From NCBI RefSeq assembly GCF_042683045.1, contig NZ_JBHUIT010000001.1, positions 1-64,000 of the forward strand: 64,000 nt of DNA, written 5' to 3'. The notes beneath the pieces are model-generated. The model worked only from the letters and a program-made list of their open reading frames with translations. It was not told the origin of the DNA and made no database searches. Each line of letters starts with the position of its first letter. The first letter of the stretch is position 1. The stretch comes from Luteolibacter algae (GTDB lineage: Bacteria; Verrucomicrobiota; Verrucomicrobiia; Verrucomicrobiales; Akkermansiaceae). The position numbers were made by a program, and so were the translations under genes. Positions 30,344-41,000 of this stretch are shown here, one piece after another.

Positions 30344-31774
30344 ATGAAATTTCTACTCCCTATCGGCCTGTTCCTGTTTCCGATCACGTATTCGCTCGGT
30401 GCGGAAGAGCCCGTGTGGGAGTTCACCGGTGCGGCTGGACTTTCATTTTCCGACGGGAATTCCGATTCCGCTGCCTACTCCGTGCAGTTTCTCGGCTCCT
30501 ACGTGAAGGCTACGGAGGAAGCCTATCTCGGGGTGGATTACTCTTACTCCGAGGATGACGCCGTGATCGCCACGGACTCGCTGAAAATTTTCGGGCAATA
30601 CAACCATGACGTCAGCGAGCGATTCTATCTCGGCATCTACGGTGCTTACTTCCGTGATAGTGCGGCGGATATCGATTACCGGATAGATCCAAGCATTCTG
30701 CTCGGTTTCCGTGCAATTGATGGCGATGAAATGAAGCTGACCTTTGAAGCGGGTCCGGGCTTTACCTGGCGTGAGCGCGGCGGCGTGAAATCGGAGTTCG
30801 CTACAGCGCGGTTCTCGGAAAAATTCGAGTATCATTTCAATGAAACCACGAAGCTGTGGCAATCAGCCTCGCTGACGCCTCGGATCGAGGATTTCTCCGA
30901 CTATCTATTCGATCTGGATGTAGGGATCGAAACTAGATTGACCCGCCAGTGGTCGCTGCGGAGCTTTGTCCGCCATCGGATCGATAGCACCCCGGCGGTG
31001 GGGAAAGGGCGCTCCGATACGGCTTTTATTCTCGGGGCAGCGTATGATTTCGGAGGATTAGCTGATCCCGACGAGGCTTCCGGAAGACGTAGCCTGATGC
31101 CTGGGGCGGACGCTCCTTCGGCCAATGAGGATGGCTTGGTCTCGACGGCGGCGATCGGCTTTTCCTTGAACAAGGGGAACTCGGACAGCTCCGCGCTGAG
31201 TCTTGCCTGGAACACTGCCTACACCAGCAATGAGCGGGAGTTCGTCTTTGATATAGAGCAATCGCTCCGCGAAAATGATGGCGCGACCTCCGAGGATAGA
31301 ACGGACGCCAGAGTGCAATACAACCGGTTTATGAGCGAGCGATTCTATCTGGGTGGGACGGTTGGCTACCTGCGTGATGATCTCGCGGATATCGGCTACC
31401 GCGCCACTCCGGCTTTCCTTGCCGGATATACTGTAATTAAAAATGATCTTACCAATCTCACCGTTGAGGCCGGGCCGGCATACACGTTTGAAAGCCAGGG
31501 CGGGGTGACCGATGATTACGCGTCAGTGGTGGCGGCGGAACGTTTCACACACAAGTTCAGCGAGATCGTTTCGCTTCATCAATCTATCGAATACACCACG
31601 GAACTGGCGGATACCGGGAACTTTGCGGTGGTGGCCGAGGTGGGCTTGGACACAAAGATCAGCAATCGGCTTATCTGGAAGGTCAATGCGGAATATCTTT
31701 TTGAAAACCGACCTGCGGCCGGAAGGCTTCATCACGATACTTCCCTGACCAGCTCGATCGCGGTGAAGTTCTAG
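30344..31774 (+). CDS. Outer-membrane protein with two tandem DUF481 domains
   Basis: A signal peptide (MKFLLPIGLFLFPITYSLGA) precedes two related ~215-residue halves that read as beta-barrel or beta-strand arrays. Half 1 starts VWEFTGAAGLSFSDGNSDSAAYSVQF and half 2 VSTAAIGFSLNKGNSDSSALSLAWN; both continue with a SERFYLG step, a DLADIGYR/AADIDYR step and a TFEAGPGFTW/TVEAGPAYTF step. DUF481 proteins normally have one such unit of ~220-240 residues, so this is an internal duplication. They are joined by a linker with PGADAPSANED. The ATG at 30344 is chosen for the signal peptide; an upstream start at 30302 is less likely. Confidence 0.88.
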   Translation: MKFLLPIGLFLFPITYSLGAEEPVWEFTGAAGLSFSDGNSDSAAYSVQFLGSYVKATEEAYLGVDYSYSEDDAVIATDSLKIFGQYNHDVSERFYLGIYGAYFRDSAADIDYRIDPSILLGFRAIDGDEMKLTFEAGPGFTWRERGGVKSEFATARFSEKFEYHFNETTKLWQSASLTPRIEDFSDYLFDLDVGIETRLTRQWSLRSFVRHRIDSTPAVGKGRSDTAFILGAAYDFGGLADPDEASGRRSLMPGADAPSANEDGLVSTAAIGFSLNKGNSDSSALSLAWNTAYTSNEREFVFDIEQSLRENDGATSEDRTDARVQYNRFMSERFYLGGTVGYLRDDLADIGYRATPAFLAGYTVIKNDLTNLTVEAGPAYTFESQGGVTDDYASVVAAERFTHKFSEIVSLHQSIEYTTELADTGNFAVVAEVGLDTKISNRLIWKVNAEYLFENRPAAGRLHHDTSLTSSIAVKF

Positions 31775-31902
31775 GTTCTCCACCGCAACTCATCGGCGCA
31801 ACGGGTGTTTGCCGGAGTAGGCTTAGTGAAAATCATTCTTCGTCCGCTGCTTCTAGAAGCTTGAAGTAAGGAGAAGACAAGGCGAGCTTCGCGTTAAGGA
31901 AA

Positions 31903-33126
31903 ATGGACTACAAAGAGGCAATAGATTGGCTTTTCGGGACGCAACAATTTGGCATCAAGCTTGGGCTGGATGGGCCGAGGCGCTTGCTACGTGAATTTCT
32001 CGCATTTCCGAAGCACGGGGTAAAAATCGTCCACGTGGCGGGCACCAACGGTAAAGGTAGCACCTGCGCGATGATCGATCGGGTGGCACGCTCCTGCGGG
32101 CAGCGGACAGGACTTTTCACCTCACCGCATTTGATCGATTACCGGGAGCGTATGCGTGTCTCCGGGGAGATGATTTCCGAGAGGCGCTGTGCCGAGCTAC
32201 TGACCAAAGCCCGGGAAATCTGCGGGAAGCTTGAGATCCATCCCACATTTTTTGAGATTACCCTGGCCGTTGCGATGCGCTGGTTCCGTGAAAAGGAATG
32301 TGAATTGATCGTGCTGGAGACCGGAATGGGAGGGCGGCTGGATGCGACGACCGCTGTGCCAGCCGATATATGTGTGATCACGCCGATAGGGCTGGATCAC
32401 ACGCAATGGCTTGGCGATACCCTGGCAAAGGTTGCCGGGGAAAAAGCAGGGATTATGCTCGAGGGTGTTCCGGTGATCTCAGCCCCGCAGGAGCCGGAGG
32501 CGGCCGATGTTTTGGAAAAAGAGGCGAACCAGTGCCGCTCGCCGCTGGAATTTGTCGAGGAGCCATTGGTCGGCTACGGCATAGCGCTGCCGGGGATGCA
32601 TCAGAAATGGAATGCGGCCGTGGCAATGGCGGCATTGCACAAGCTCGGCCTGCCGCTCACTTATGAAAGCGTTGCAGATGGATTGGCAAAGGTATCTTGG
32701 CCGGGGCGATTCGAGAAAATTGTTTCCAATGGGAAAGACATCGTTCTGGACGGTGCCCACAATCCGCATGCCGCTAAAGTGCTGCGCGAAACCTGGAATG
32801 ATGAGATGAAGCCGGGAAGAGGCACGCTGATTTTCGGGGCGGTCGAATCAAAGGACATCGCCGGTGTTTTCAAGGAGTTGAAGGGGCTCACGGAACGCAT
32901 CATTTTCTGCAAAGTCGGCACGATGCGGGGCTTGGGATGTGAAGAACTAGTCAAGGTGCTACCCGAAGGTGAACAATCATCTGCGGAAGCCTACGGGAGT
33001 TTTTCCGAAGCCTTGGTTGCCGCGCGGAATTATGAGGGACCTATTTTGATTGCCGGGTCGTTATTCCTTGTCGGCGAAGCACGGGCGCAGCTTTTGGGCG
33101 AAAACTTCCTCGCAAGCGTTCAATAG
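31903..33126 (+). CDS. folC: Bifunctional folylpolyglutamate synthase/dihydrofolate synthase
   Basis: A Mur-ligase family enzyme that adds glutamate to folates. The ATP loop HVAGTNGKGSTCAMI is near residues 45-59, followed by TSPHLIDYRERMRVSGEMIS, the LETGMGGRLDATTAV segment, VITPIGLDHTQWLGDT and, in the C-terminal domain, DGAHNPHA. Length 407 is usual. It appears monocistronic. Confidence 0.96.
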   Translation: MDYKEAIDWLFGTQQFGIKLGLDGPRRLLREFLAFPKHGVKIVHVAGTNGKGSTCAMIDRVARSCGQRTGLFTSPHLIDYRERMRVSGEMISERRCAELLTKAREICGKLEIHPTFFEITLAVAMRWFREKECELIVLETGMGGRLDATTAVPADICVITPIGLDHTQWLGDTLAKVAGEKAGIMLEGVPVISAPQEPEAADVLEKEANQCRSPLEFVEEPLVGYGIALPGMHQKWNAAVAMAALHKLGLPLTYESVADGLAKVSWPGRFEKIVSNGKDIVLDGAHNPHAAKVLRETWNDEMKPGRGTLIFGAVESKDIAGVFKELKGLTERIIFCKVGTMRGLGCEELVKVLPEGEQSSAEAYGSFSEALVAARNYEGPILIAGSLFLVGEARAQLLGENFLASVQ

Positions 33127-33223
33127 CGACGGTTTTTGCGGGTAGCGGCTGGATTTTTCGAAAAATATTGCGCGGAGCCGGGTATTGCCTTGGTTCACAC
33201 GTATTTTCCCAGGAAGACCCGCC

Positions 33224-33631
33224 TTAGGCCCACTTCCAGTTAAACGCGATTTCGATATCCGGATGAAGCGAGTGATGCACCGGGCAGCCGCGTGCGGCGC
33301 TTTCGAGCAACTTGCGCTCCGGATGATTTGCGGGAAGCGGCATGTCGATATCGACTTCAAGTTTGGAAATCCGGCGTGGCGCGTCTTCTGACATATGCTT
33401 GCGGACCTCGATATTCATACCCTCCAGGGAGACTTCTTTTCGCTCCGCGACGATACCCATCACTGTGGCCATGCATGCACCCAGTGCGGTGGCGACAAGA
33501 TCGGTGGGAGAAAACGCTTCTCCTTTGCCATTATTATCGACCGGTGCATCTGTCTGAATGGTGTTACCGGAAGGGGCGTGCGTGGCGGAGCAGCGTAGGC
33601 TGCCTTGATAGGCTAAGTTAATTTTGACCAT
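33224..33631 (-). CDS. OsmC family protein
   Basis: A 135-residue OsmC/Ohr-fold protein. The buried reactive cysteines are visible in FSPTDLVATALGACMATVMGIVAERK and in ARGCPVHHSLHPDIEI. These proteins reduce organic hydroperoxides in the cytoplasm. The opening MVKINLAYQGSLRCSATHAPSGNTIQTDAPVDN with GKGEAFSPTDL fits the YhfA/OsmC-like branch. Stands between folC and the peptidase gene, on the minus strand. Confidence 0.92.
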   Translation of the reverse strand: MVKINLAYQGSLRCSATHAPSGNTIQTDAPVDNNGKGEAFSPTDLVATALGACMATVMGIVAERKEVSLEGMNIEVRKHMSEDAPRRISKLEVDIDMPLPANHPERKLLESAARGCPVHHSLHPDIEIAFNWKWA

Positions 33632-33684
33632 GGTTTATTTGAGGGGAAAGTCTGTGATTTCAGGAAATGGCTGGGGCCGTGGAA

Positions 33685-34485
33685 TCATTTTTCGAGCTCT
33701 GAGAGTTTTCCAGCATTTTTAATTTCCAGTCCTGTCCAGGGCAGCTCCGGAGCCAGGCTCGCGAAAGCCAATGCTGCGGGTGAAATGCCCTCCGGGCTGG
33801 AATCGTGAAGGGCGGCGATGAGTGGTTTCGGATCGAGATGGCTTAGCGGGTGCATCGCATAGCCTCCTCCGATATCCACTCCATCACTGCTGCGTGCCTC
33901 GAAGTGAAGGTGTGCTGGATAGTGCCCACTGGCGGTGCCCACACGGCCTATCACGCTGCCGCGCGCGACCAGTGAACCGAGCGTGGTTTTGATATCCAAT
34001 AGATGCGCATACATGGTATGGATCGGCTCTCCGTTCGCATTCCGGTGCGCCAAAACGACGATATTTCCCCAGCCGGGTGAAGGCTCTCCGGCAAAGATGA
34101 CAAGTCCGTCAGCGGCCGCAAACACAGGATCCCCCAGATCGGTGTTCATCCCGCCGATCCCATTGAGATCGTCTCCGGTGTGATGGCCCCCGCGCTTTTC
34201 GTTCATCTCCCAGAATGGCTGGGCATTATAGACGAGCGCACCGTTTTCCGAGCCCAGCGGAGTGTCCATACGGGAAATTCGGGGGATCTGATTTGCCTGC
34301 CATGCGGATAAAAAATGGAATCTCATATCGGGCTGTCCGTTTTCCGGCATCTGCAATGGAGCATCCGCATCCTGGAATCCTACAAGCTTGGCAGCGCTAG
34401 CTTCCGTGTGCGAGCTGCGCCAAATGAGAAAACCGATTATTCCGGCGGCCAGAGTGAGAGTGATGAGCAGGCGGGTGCTTTTCAT
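33685..34485 (-). CDS. M23-family metallopeptidase (membrane anchored)
   Basis: A 266-residue protein with an N-terminal membrane or signal segment (RLLITLTLAAGIIGFLIW). The LytM/M23 zinc site has HHTGDDLNGIGG (HxGxD) and HYPAHLHFEARSSDG (HxH). These enzymes cut peptidoglycan peptides in the periplasm. The chosen start is ATG 34485, where the hydrophobic segment begins; the frame extends to 34665 without family support. Its N-terminal region (about 35-105) is not recognised. Confidence 0.88.
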   Translation of the reverse strand: MKSTRLLITLTLAAGIIGFLIWRSSHTEASAAKLVGFQDADAPLQMPENGQPDMRFHFLSAWQANQIPRISRMDTPLGSENGALVYNAQPFWEMNEKRGGHHTGDDLNGIGGMNTDLGDPVFAAADGLVIFAGEPSPGWGNIVVLAHRNANGEPIHTMYAHLLDIKTTLGSLVARGSVIGRVGTASGHYPAHLHFEARSSDGVDIGGGYAMHPLSHLDPKPLIAALHDSSPEGISPAALAFASLAPELPWTGLEIKNAGKLSELEK

Positions 34486-34605
34486 GGGCAGGGGAGAATC
34501 TAAACGGGAAGCGGTGTATTGGGAGAGCAAAAAACGCTTGAGCATAAAACGTGGGCATTTTTGCGAGCTTGAGCAATTGCAACGGGCGGGAAATAAACTC
34601 AAGCC

Positions 34606-34959
34606 ATGAACGCGGAACTTGAGAAGTGTGTGGCCGGGCTGAAGTTGGACATGGCGGAGCGCCACATTTTTCTATGTGCCCAGCCGATGGAGGCAAAGTG
34701 CTGTGAGCCGGAGGCTGGCGCGGCTGCCTGGGATTTCCTGAAGCGTCGGTTGAAGGAGCTGGGGCTTGCCGGAGCGGGAGAAAAAGTCGTGCTGCGGACG
34801 AAAGCGGATTGCCTGCGTGTGTGCATGAATGGGCCGATCGCCGTCGTCTATCCGGAAGGCGTTTGGTATCATTCCTGCACGCCGGAAGTCTTGGAAAGAA
34901 TCATCCAGCAGCACATTATCGGCGGGAGAGTCGTCGAAGAGTTTTGCCTCAAAAGCTAG
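34606..34959 (+). CDS. Thioredoxin-like [2Fe-2S] ferredoxin
   Basis: A 117-residue protein with the cysteine layout of the NuoE-like/thioredoxin-fold ferredoxins: HIFLCAQPMEAKCC near residues 22-35 and RTKADCLRVCMNGPIAVVYPEGVWYHSC near 65-92. Four cysteines bind a [2Fe-2S] cluster. GPxxxVYPxGxWY is the classic end of the family. Electron partner unknown. Divergent from the peptidase gene. Confidence 0.9.
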   Translation: MNAELEKCVAGLKLDMAERHIFLCAQPMEAKCCEPEAGAAAWDFLKRRLKELGLAGAGEKVVLRTKADCLRVCMNGPIAVVYPEGVWYHSCTPEVLERIIQQHIIGGRVVEEFCLKS

Positions 34960-35001
34960 TTGCTCTGGCCAGGGGCGGGACACCAGCTCCGGTGCGGTTT
35001 T

Positions 35002-36024
35002 TCAAAGGGTGGCGAGTTCCCTCACGAGGCGGGGACCCTGATAGATAAACGATGTGTAAATCTGAACGAGATCCGCACCGAGTTTCAGTTTTTCCTCGGC
35101 ATCAGCTCTGGAGGAAATTCCGCCGACCCCGATGATGGGAATCTGCTTGGAAAAGGCAGAGGCGAAGCCTGCGAGGGTGCGGTTCGACTTATCGAATACC
35201 GGTTTGCCCGAGAGACCGCCCGCTTCATTCGCCCATGGATGCGATGCTACTTTCTCGCGATCCAGCGTGGTATTGGTCGCAATCAGGCCGTCCAATCCGC
35301 CGTCGAGAAAGACCTTTGCCAATTCCGCTACTTGGCTTTCAGTGAGATCGGGGGCGACTTTGAAAAGGATCGGGACGTGGCGGCCGTGCTCGGCGGTAAG
35401 TTTTTCTTGGGAAGATTTCAGCAGCTCCAGAAGCCGGGCGGATGAATCCGCGGCTTGCAGATCGCGGAGGCCGGGAGTGTTGGGTGATGAGAGATTTACC
35501 ACGATGTAATCGGCGACAGGGTAGGCTTTTTCCAAACAGATCAAATAGTCATCGGCTGCGTTTTCATTGGATGTGTCCTTGTTTTTTCCGATGTTGAATC
35601 CGATGGGTCCGTTAAAGGTGCGGGAGGCGCGGACATTTGCCACACCGGCATCGATTCCCGGATTGTTGAACCCCATCCGGTTGATGATTGCTTCATGTGG
35701 AATCAAGCGGAACAGGCGGGGCTTGGGGTTCCCATCCTGCGGCCTGGGTGTGATCGTGCCGATTTCGATGAAGCCAAATCCCAGCTGGCCAAGTGCGTCG
35801 ATGGTATTGCCTTCCTTGTCCAGGCCTGCCGCGAGCCCGATGCGATTAGGAAAGGTAAGCCCCATAAGCTTCACCGGTGAGGCCGTGGGCGCCGGTGTGG
35901 CAAGTCTTTGGAGAATGCCCGTTTTTTCGCTGAGGCGGAGTGCTGCGAGGCTTGTATGGTGGGCGACTTCTGCATCAAGTGAGAATAGGAGCTTGCGGAC
36001 GAGAGGGTAGGTGGCGGCGATCAC
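35002..36024 (-). CDS. pyrD: Dihydroorotate dehydrogenase (quinone), class 2
   Basis: Oxidises dihydroorotate to orotate in pyrimidine synthesis with FMN, passing electrons to a quinone at the inner membrane (here probably menaquinone). The N-terminal membrane-associating helix (YPLVRKLLFSLDAEVAHHTSLAALR) marks class 2. FMN and substrate sites include GLAAGLDKEGNTIDALGQLGFGFIEIGT, NRMGFNNPG, VNLSSPNTPGLRDLQ (the catalytic Ser) and GVGGISSRADAEEKL. Length 340 is normal. Confidence 0.96.
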   Translation of the reverse strand: MIAATYPLVRKLLFSLDAEVAHHTSLAALRLSEKTGILQRLATPAPTASPVKLMGLTFPNRIGLAAGLDKEGNTIDALGQLGFGFIEIGTITPRPQDGNPKPRLFRLIPHEAIINRMGFNNPGIDAGVANVRASRTFNGPIGFNIGKNKDTSNENAADDYLICLEKAYPVADYIVVNLSSPNTPGLRDLQAADSSARLLELLKSSQEKLTAEHGRHVPILFKVAPDLTESQVAELAKVFLDGGLDGLIATNTTLDREKVASHPWANEAGGLSGKPVFDKSNRTLAGFASAFSKQIPIIGVGGISSRADAEEKLKLGADLVQIYTSFIYQGPRLVRELATL

Positions 36025-36129
36025 GCACTTTTATTGAACATAAATTCCGGATCGTCCAACTATGAAGATGCTCTCCTGTCTTTTCCGATTGCTGGAAATC
36101 CAGAGTATCGCTAAGAGTTTCGATTACGA

Positions 36130-36678
36130 ATGAAACTCGAAAATTACATGTCCTGGGAAGGTGGCATCGATGTCGCTGGATTGCTGAATGGTGCGGAGCA
36201 GCCAAACGTGATCGTGCACCTTGCGAGAATGGTTCATACCCCGGTGGGATCCGCGCCGGCGGGCATGGTGTTGATTCAATCGAATCCAGATGCCCAGCCC
36301 GAAGTGATGGGCTTTGTTTCCCCGAATCCTGACGTAGCCGCTTATTTTGGCCCAAAAATTTTCGCCAACACTCCTTTCGAGCATGCGCCTTCGTTGGAAG
36401 CCGAAATCACGATTGATGATTCGCGGGGCATCGCGGCTTCCCGCCTGGAAGTGGCCGGGCGGGTCATCGAATGCACGCTCTCGGATCTCGGGTCGTTGGA
36501 AATGATCAATCGGGAGCCAGCGGCCATGAGCCCTTTCCATCAGCAGGTCCTGGAAGCTGCCGCAGCTTCGGTGGAGATCCGTCTTGATGGCAATTCATTG
36601 TTCATTCAATTACCTCCGCAGGGACTCAGTGGCGGCCCTGCGGCAGTTTATTCTCCAGCGGGAATTTATAGCCGCTGA
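36130..36678 (+). CDS. Conserved hypothetical protein
   Basis: A 182-residue soluble protein starting MKLENYMSWEGGIDVAGLLNGAEQPNVIVHLARMVHTPVGSAPAGMVLIQSNPDAQPEVMGFVSPNPDVAAYFGPKIF. No signal peptide or membrane segment, and no motif known to me. The ATG follows a plausible spacing from the divergent pyrD gene; the RlmD-like gene comes 76 bases downstream on the same strand. Judged real from length, codon fit and position. Confidence 0.7.
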   Translation: MKLENYMSWEGGIDVAGLLNGAEQPNVIVHLARMVHTPVGSAPAGMVLIQSNPDAQPEVMGFVSPNPDVAAYFGPKIFANTPFEHAPSLEAEITIDDSRGIAASRLEVAGRVIECTLSDLGSLEMINREPAAMSPFHQQVLEAAAASVEIRLDGNSLFIQLPPQGLSGGPAAVYSPAGIYSR

Positions 36679-36754
36679 GCTACCCGGACTTGCCCTTCCG
36701 TGTATCCGCTCTTGCGTGGGATGGAGGATAAATGCCTTATTGCGGGCGAAGCCT

Positions 36755-37978
36755 ATGCACCAGAGACCACCGAAGAAGTTTGTTCCCAAGCCTTTTGAAT
36801 ATCATCAGGAAATCGAGTTGAAGATCGATTCGCTGACGAATCTGGGCTCCGGGGTGGGTCGGGTCGATGGCTGGGTGGTGTTCGTGCCGTATGCTCTGCC
36901 TGGTGAAACGGTGATCACGCGGATTTTCCGCAACGATAAGAATCATTCCCAGGGAGATTTGGTGCGTATCGTGGAGGCCTCGCCAGATCGGGTGGAGCCG
37001 GGCTGCCCGGTATTCGGACGTTGTGGTGGCTGCCAGTATCAGCATCTGGCTTACGATAAGCAACTTGCGTGGAAAACCCGCCAGATCCGCGAGCTTTTCA
37101 AGCACATGGCTGGGGAAGAGCGGGAGGTCAATTTCTGCGAGTCGAGCGATCAAATCTGGAATTATCGCTCCAAGATCACTCCCCATTTCGATAAGCCGAA
37201 GGACGGCGTCATCGCGGAGATCGGTTTTCTGGAGGTTGGGAGGCGGAATTCCCTCGTCAATGTCGAGAATTGCCCGATCGCGATGAAAGAGATCAACGAT
37301 GCATTGCCGGCGGTCCATGCCGATCTCCGGGCAAATGCCAAGCAGTTCAAGCGGGGCGCGACTGTGCTTTTACGAGCCACAGCCGGTCGTGTGGAAAGGA
37401 ATCCGAAGGCAATAGCCCGGGAGGAGGTGGGCGACGTGAAATTCGATTTCGTAGCCGGCGAGTTTTTCCAGAACAACCCGTTCATACTGCCCAAATTTAC
37501 TGAATACGTGGGTGAGAAGGCCCTCGCAGGGGGCGCCGGTTATCTGGTGGATGCCTATTGCGGAGCCGGACTTTTCGGGCTCACGCTCGCCACCCGTTTC
37601 AAAAAAGTCATGGGCGTGGAGGTGAATGAGGCAGGCGCCGCTTGGGCTGGAAACAATGTGAAGCTCAATAACTTCGATAACGTCAGTATCCTTCAGGCAA
37701 GTGCGGAGGCGATTTTCGAAAAAATCGATACACCCGCTGCTGAAACCGCTGTGGTGATCGATCCGCCACGGAAGGGCTGCACACCGGAATTTCTTGAGCA
37801 ACTGGTTAATTTCGGGCCGGAGCGGGTCATTTACGTATCGTGCGATCCGGCGACACAGGTGCGTGATTACAAGTTCCTGCGCGATTCGGGCTATATGCTT
37901 GAAGAGGTGCAACCATTTGATCTTTTCCCTCATACCCGGCATGTAGAGAGCGTGATGGTATTGGTGAAGTCTGTCTAA
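36755..37978 (+). CDS. RlmD/TrmA-type RNA (uracil-5) methyltransferase
   Basis: A 407-residue class I methyltransferase. An N-terminal TRAM domain (IELKIDSLTNLGSGVGRVDGWVVFVPYALPGETV) precedes the iron-sulphur site CPVFGRCGGCQYQHL with a fourth Cys in ENCPIAM. The AdoMet domain has VDAYCGAGLFGLTLA, VIDPPRKGC and the catalytic cysteine in IYVSCDPATQVRD, and it ends in the typical FDLFPHTRHVESVMVL. It modifies 23S rRNA or tRNA uridine; which one cannot be told here. The ATG at 36755 is chosen over an upstream in-frame ATG at 36584 that overlaps the previous gene. Confidence 0.93.
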   Translation: MHQRPPKKFVPKPFEYHQEIELKIDSLTNLGSGVGRVDGWVVFVPYALPGETVITRIFRNDKNHSQGDLVRIVEASPDRVEPGCPVFGRCGGCQYQHLAYDKQLAWKTRQIRELFKHMAGEEREVNFCESSDQIWNYRSKITPHFDKPKDGVIAEIGFLEVGRRNSLVNVENCPIAMKEINDALPAVHADLRANAKQFKRGATVLLRATAGRVERNPKAIAREEVGDVKFDFVAGEFFQNNPFILPKFTEYVGEKALAGGAGYLVDAYCGAGLFGLTLATRFKKVMGVEVNEAGAAWAGNNVKLNNFDNVSILQASAEAIFEKIDTPAAETAVVIDPPRKGCTPEFLEQLVNFGPERVIYVSCDPATQVRDYKFLRDSGYMLEEVQPFDLFPHTRHVESVMVLVKSV

Positions 37979-38038
37979 ATATATATAAACCATTTCTTGT
38001 AAAACTCATCGGGTGGCCTAATTTTTGCGGCTACGACG

Positions 38039-41000
38039 ATGAGTTTTAACAAGACCTGCAAGCGCGCATTTATAGGGCTGACCGTTTTAGCATTTTTGGG
38101 CGGCGGGGGGTATCTCATCCGTCATTCTTCCACTGTCTCGAAAGCACCGGCGGGACGAACCACGGACCGGGAAGACGGGCTTTCTTCGGTGGATGCGATC
38201 GGGGCGCTGGCATCGGCACGTGAGCGTAAAAAGCGCGATACGGACGTGGCGCACTATATTTCCGCGGCCACCGGGGAAGTGGTGAAACTGGTTATGAATC
38301 GGGCGGTGCTGCGTGGTGACGACGGGGAGGAAACCGTCGTTGTGATTTCCCCTCCGGCCACCCCGCAGACCTTGCGAAGCCGCTTGAAGGAGTTTTCCGC
38401 ATCACGGGGTGTTTACCCGCTCGCCTACGTGGAAGGTGAGGAAAATACCCATTCCGGGCTGCGTCTCGTGACCGGGGGAATTCGGGTCAAAATACCTCGT
38501 GAGGATGCGAGGAAGCTGGCTGCGGATCACGGGCTGGAGATTGTCGCGTTTCCCGAATACGCACCTGACTGGGTGGTTTTCAGAGCGGCGGAACCATTGG
38601 ATGCGCTCGAGAAGATTGATGGGATCCGGGAGGCTTCAGAGGTCGACTCCGCAGATGTCTTGATAGGCCGTCGGCCGGTTCCCATGGCTCTTCCCAATGA
38701 TCCTTTGGTCGGAAACCAGTGGCACCTCAAAAGAAGCAATGGAGCTGCCTCAGGCACCGACATGAATGTCGAGAATGTCTGGAAATATGGTCAGACGGGT
38801 GGCTTGCGCGGGACCGGAATCAAGATCGGAATTATTGATAGTGGGGTGCAAACTAATCATCCCGATTTTTCCGGAAATATTAATACATCCATCGATAGGG
38901 ACTTTGTAGGTAATGACAATGATCCCAGCCCGCAGGGTGATGAGGATCACGGCACTGCGGTCGCCGGGGTGGCTGCCTCACGGGGGAACAATGGCCTGGG
39001 AGGAGTAGGAGTGGCGCCGGAGGCCACATTGGTAGCGGAGAGGTTGATAACCGGTGTCTTCACGACGGACTTCCAGAATGCGGAAGCCTTGGCACACCAG
39101 AATGACGTCATCGAGATCAAGAACAACAGCTGGGGTTACGACGGTGAGATTTACTATGCGGATCCTTTGTTGAAAGAGGCTTTGAAGACCTCTGTGACAA
39201 GCGGTCGTGGCGGAAAGGGAACCATCTTCACGTTTGCCGCGGGAAACAGCGGACACTTCGAAGACAGCGCGAACTACAGCGAGCTGACGAGCTCCATCTA
39301 TACCATAGCGGTTGGCGCGGTCGATTCACTGGGTAGGAAGGCTTACTATACGGAGCCCGGTGCGAATGTGGTCATTTCCGCGCCCTCGAATGGCTTTTAT
39401 GGCTCACTTGGGATTACTACTACCGATCGCACCAGTTCCCTGGGATACAATTCATCTTCGGGAACCTCCGGAGACTACACCGCCGATTTCAGCGGAACTT
39501 CCTCTTCATGTCCGGCGGTTTCCGGAGCGATTGCGCTGATGCTACAGAAAAATCCGAATCTTGGTTGGCGGGATGTGCAGGCAATTTTGATCCGCTCCGC
39601 GGTGAAGTTCAATCCGACAGAGCCAGGCTGGCTGACAAATGCTGCGGGACTCCATTTCAACAATGACTACGGTGCGGGACTGATCGATGTGGGCGCTGCG
39701 GTAAATCTAGCCGCCGCCTGGTCCAATCTGGCTCCTCAAACGGCGACAGTGATTACCAAAAACAATCTATCCGCGGATATTCCCAATAATGCTCCAGCTG
39801 GTAGAACGGTGCAGTTTGCCGTATCGGGTGCTAATTTTTCCGTAGAGCACGCAACGGTGAAGCTCAAGGCAAGCCATAGTGCCCGGGGGGAGCTGGAGAT
39901 TTCCCTGATATCGCCATCGGGAACGATCAGTAAGCTGGCTGTCGCCCGTGGCGACAAGGGAAGGGACTATAATAACTACACCTTCAGCACGGTGCAGAAC
40001 TGGGGAGAAAATTCCGCTGGAATCTGGACGCTCAGAGTCGCGGATGTAAGCAGTAAGAGCAACTCCGTCGGGGGGGTGCTGCAAAATGCGGAGCTGGTGG
40101 TATACGGAGCGGTCGCACCACCGAAAAATCCGGCTCCTGTGGTGAATATCACCGCTCCGGGTGATGGCTCGATATTCAGCCCCGGGGTTGGATTCAATGT
40201 GAATGCGGAAGCAACGGATTTGGATATCAACGGAAATTCCGGCACAGTCACCAAAGTGCAACTTTTTGCCAATAATATCCTTGTTGGCACAGATACTTCA
40301 GCGCCCTATAGCTTTTTCGTTAGTCCGGCCATCGGAGCGGTGAGTTTGGTGGCAAAAGCCACAGACAATGCGGGATTGGTCGGTAATTCCGCCCCGGTCG
40401 GGATTGTTGTGAAAAACCAGACTCCGGTGATTAATTCGGTTTCGCTGAATGCTACCGGACAAGCGTTCGCGGATGCGGAATTGCGTGTGTCGCAAGTCGA
40501 AGTCACGGAGCCCGAGATGGAGACCTACACATTGGCTTATCGCTGGCAGTCCAGCACGGATGGAGAAAATTTCGTCGATTCCTCCCATACTGCTGCCGCT
40601 TTGCCGCTGGCGCCTACGAATAGCGGTAAGCTTTGGCGCTGCAAGGTCACCGCGAGTGATGGGAACACTGTAAGCCCCGCTCATCTTTCTCCTGCGGTAA
40701 ACTTGCTCGATAGACCGCTGGCGAAGCTTTTCCGTCCCGGCGACACTTATAATTACCGGAGTGGATTGGTTCTCAAAGGCAACGATCTCGAGCTAAACCG
40801 ACAGGCGATCATCCACGAGATCAGCCAGGGGCCTGCGGGTAGTGCCTCCGAATGGATTGAGATTCTGACCCTGAAAAGTGGCAGCCTAGCGGGATGGAAA
40901 TTGCGCGATGCTTCGAACAATACCCTGACGTTCACCAATAATCCGCAATGGCAGAATGTTCCGGCGGGGACATTGATCGTAGTCTACAATGGAAACTCAC

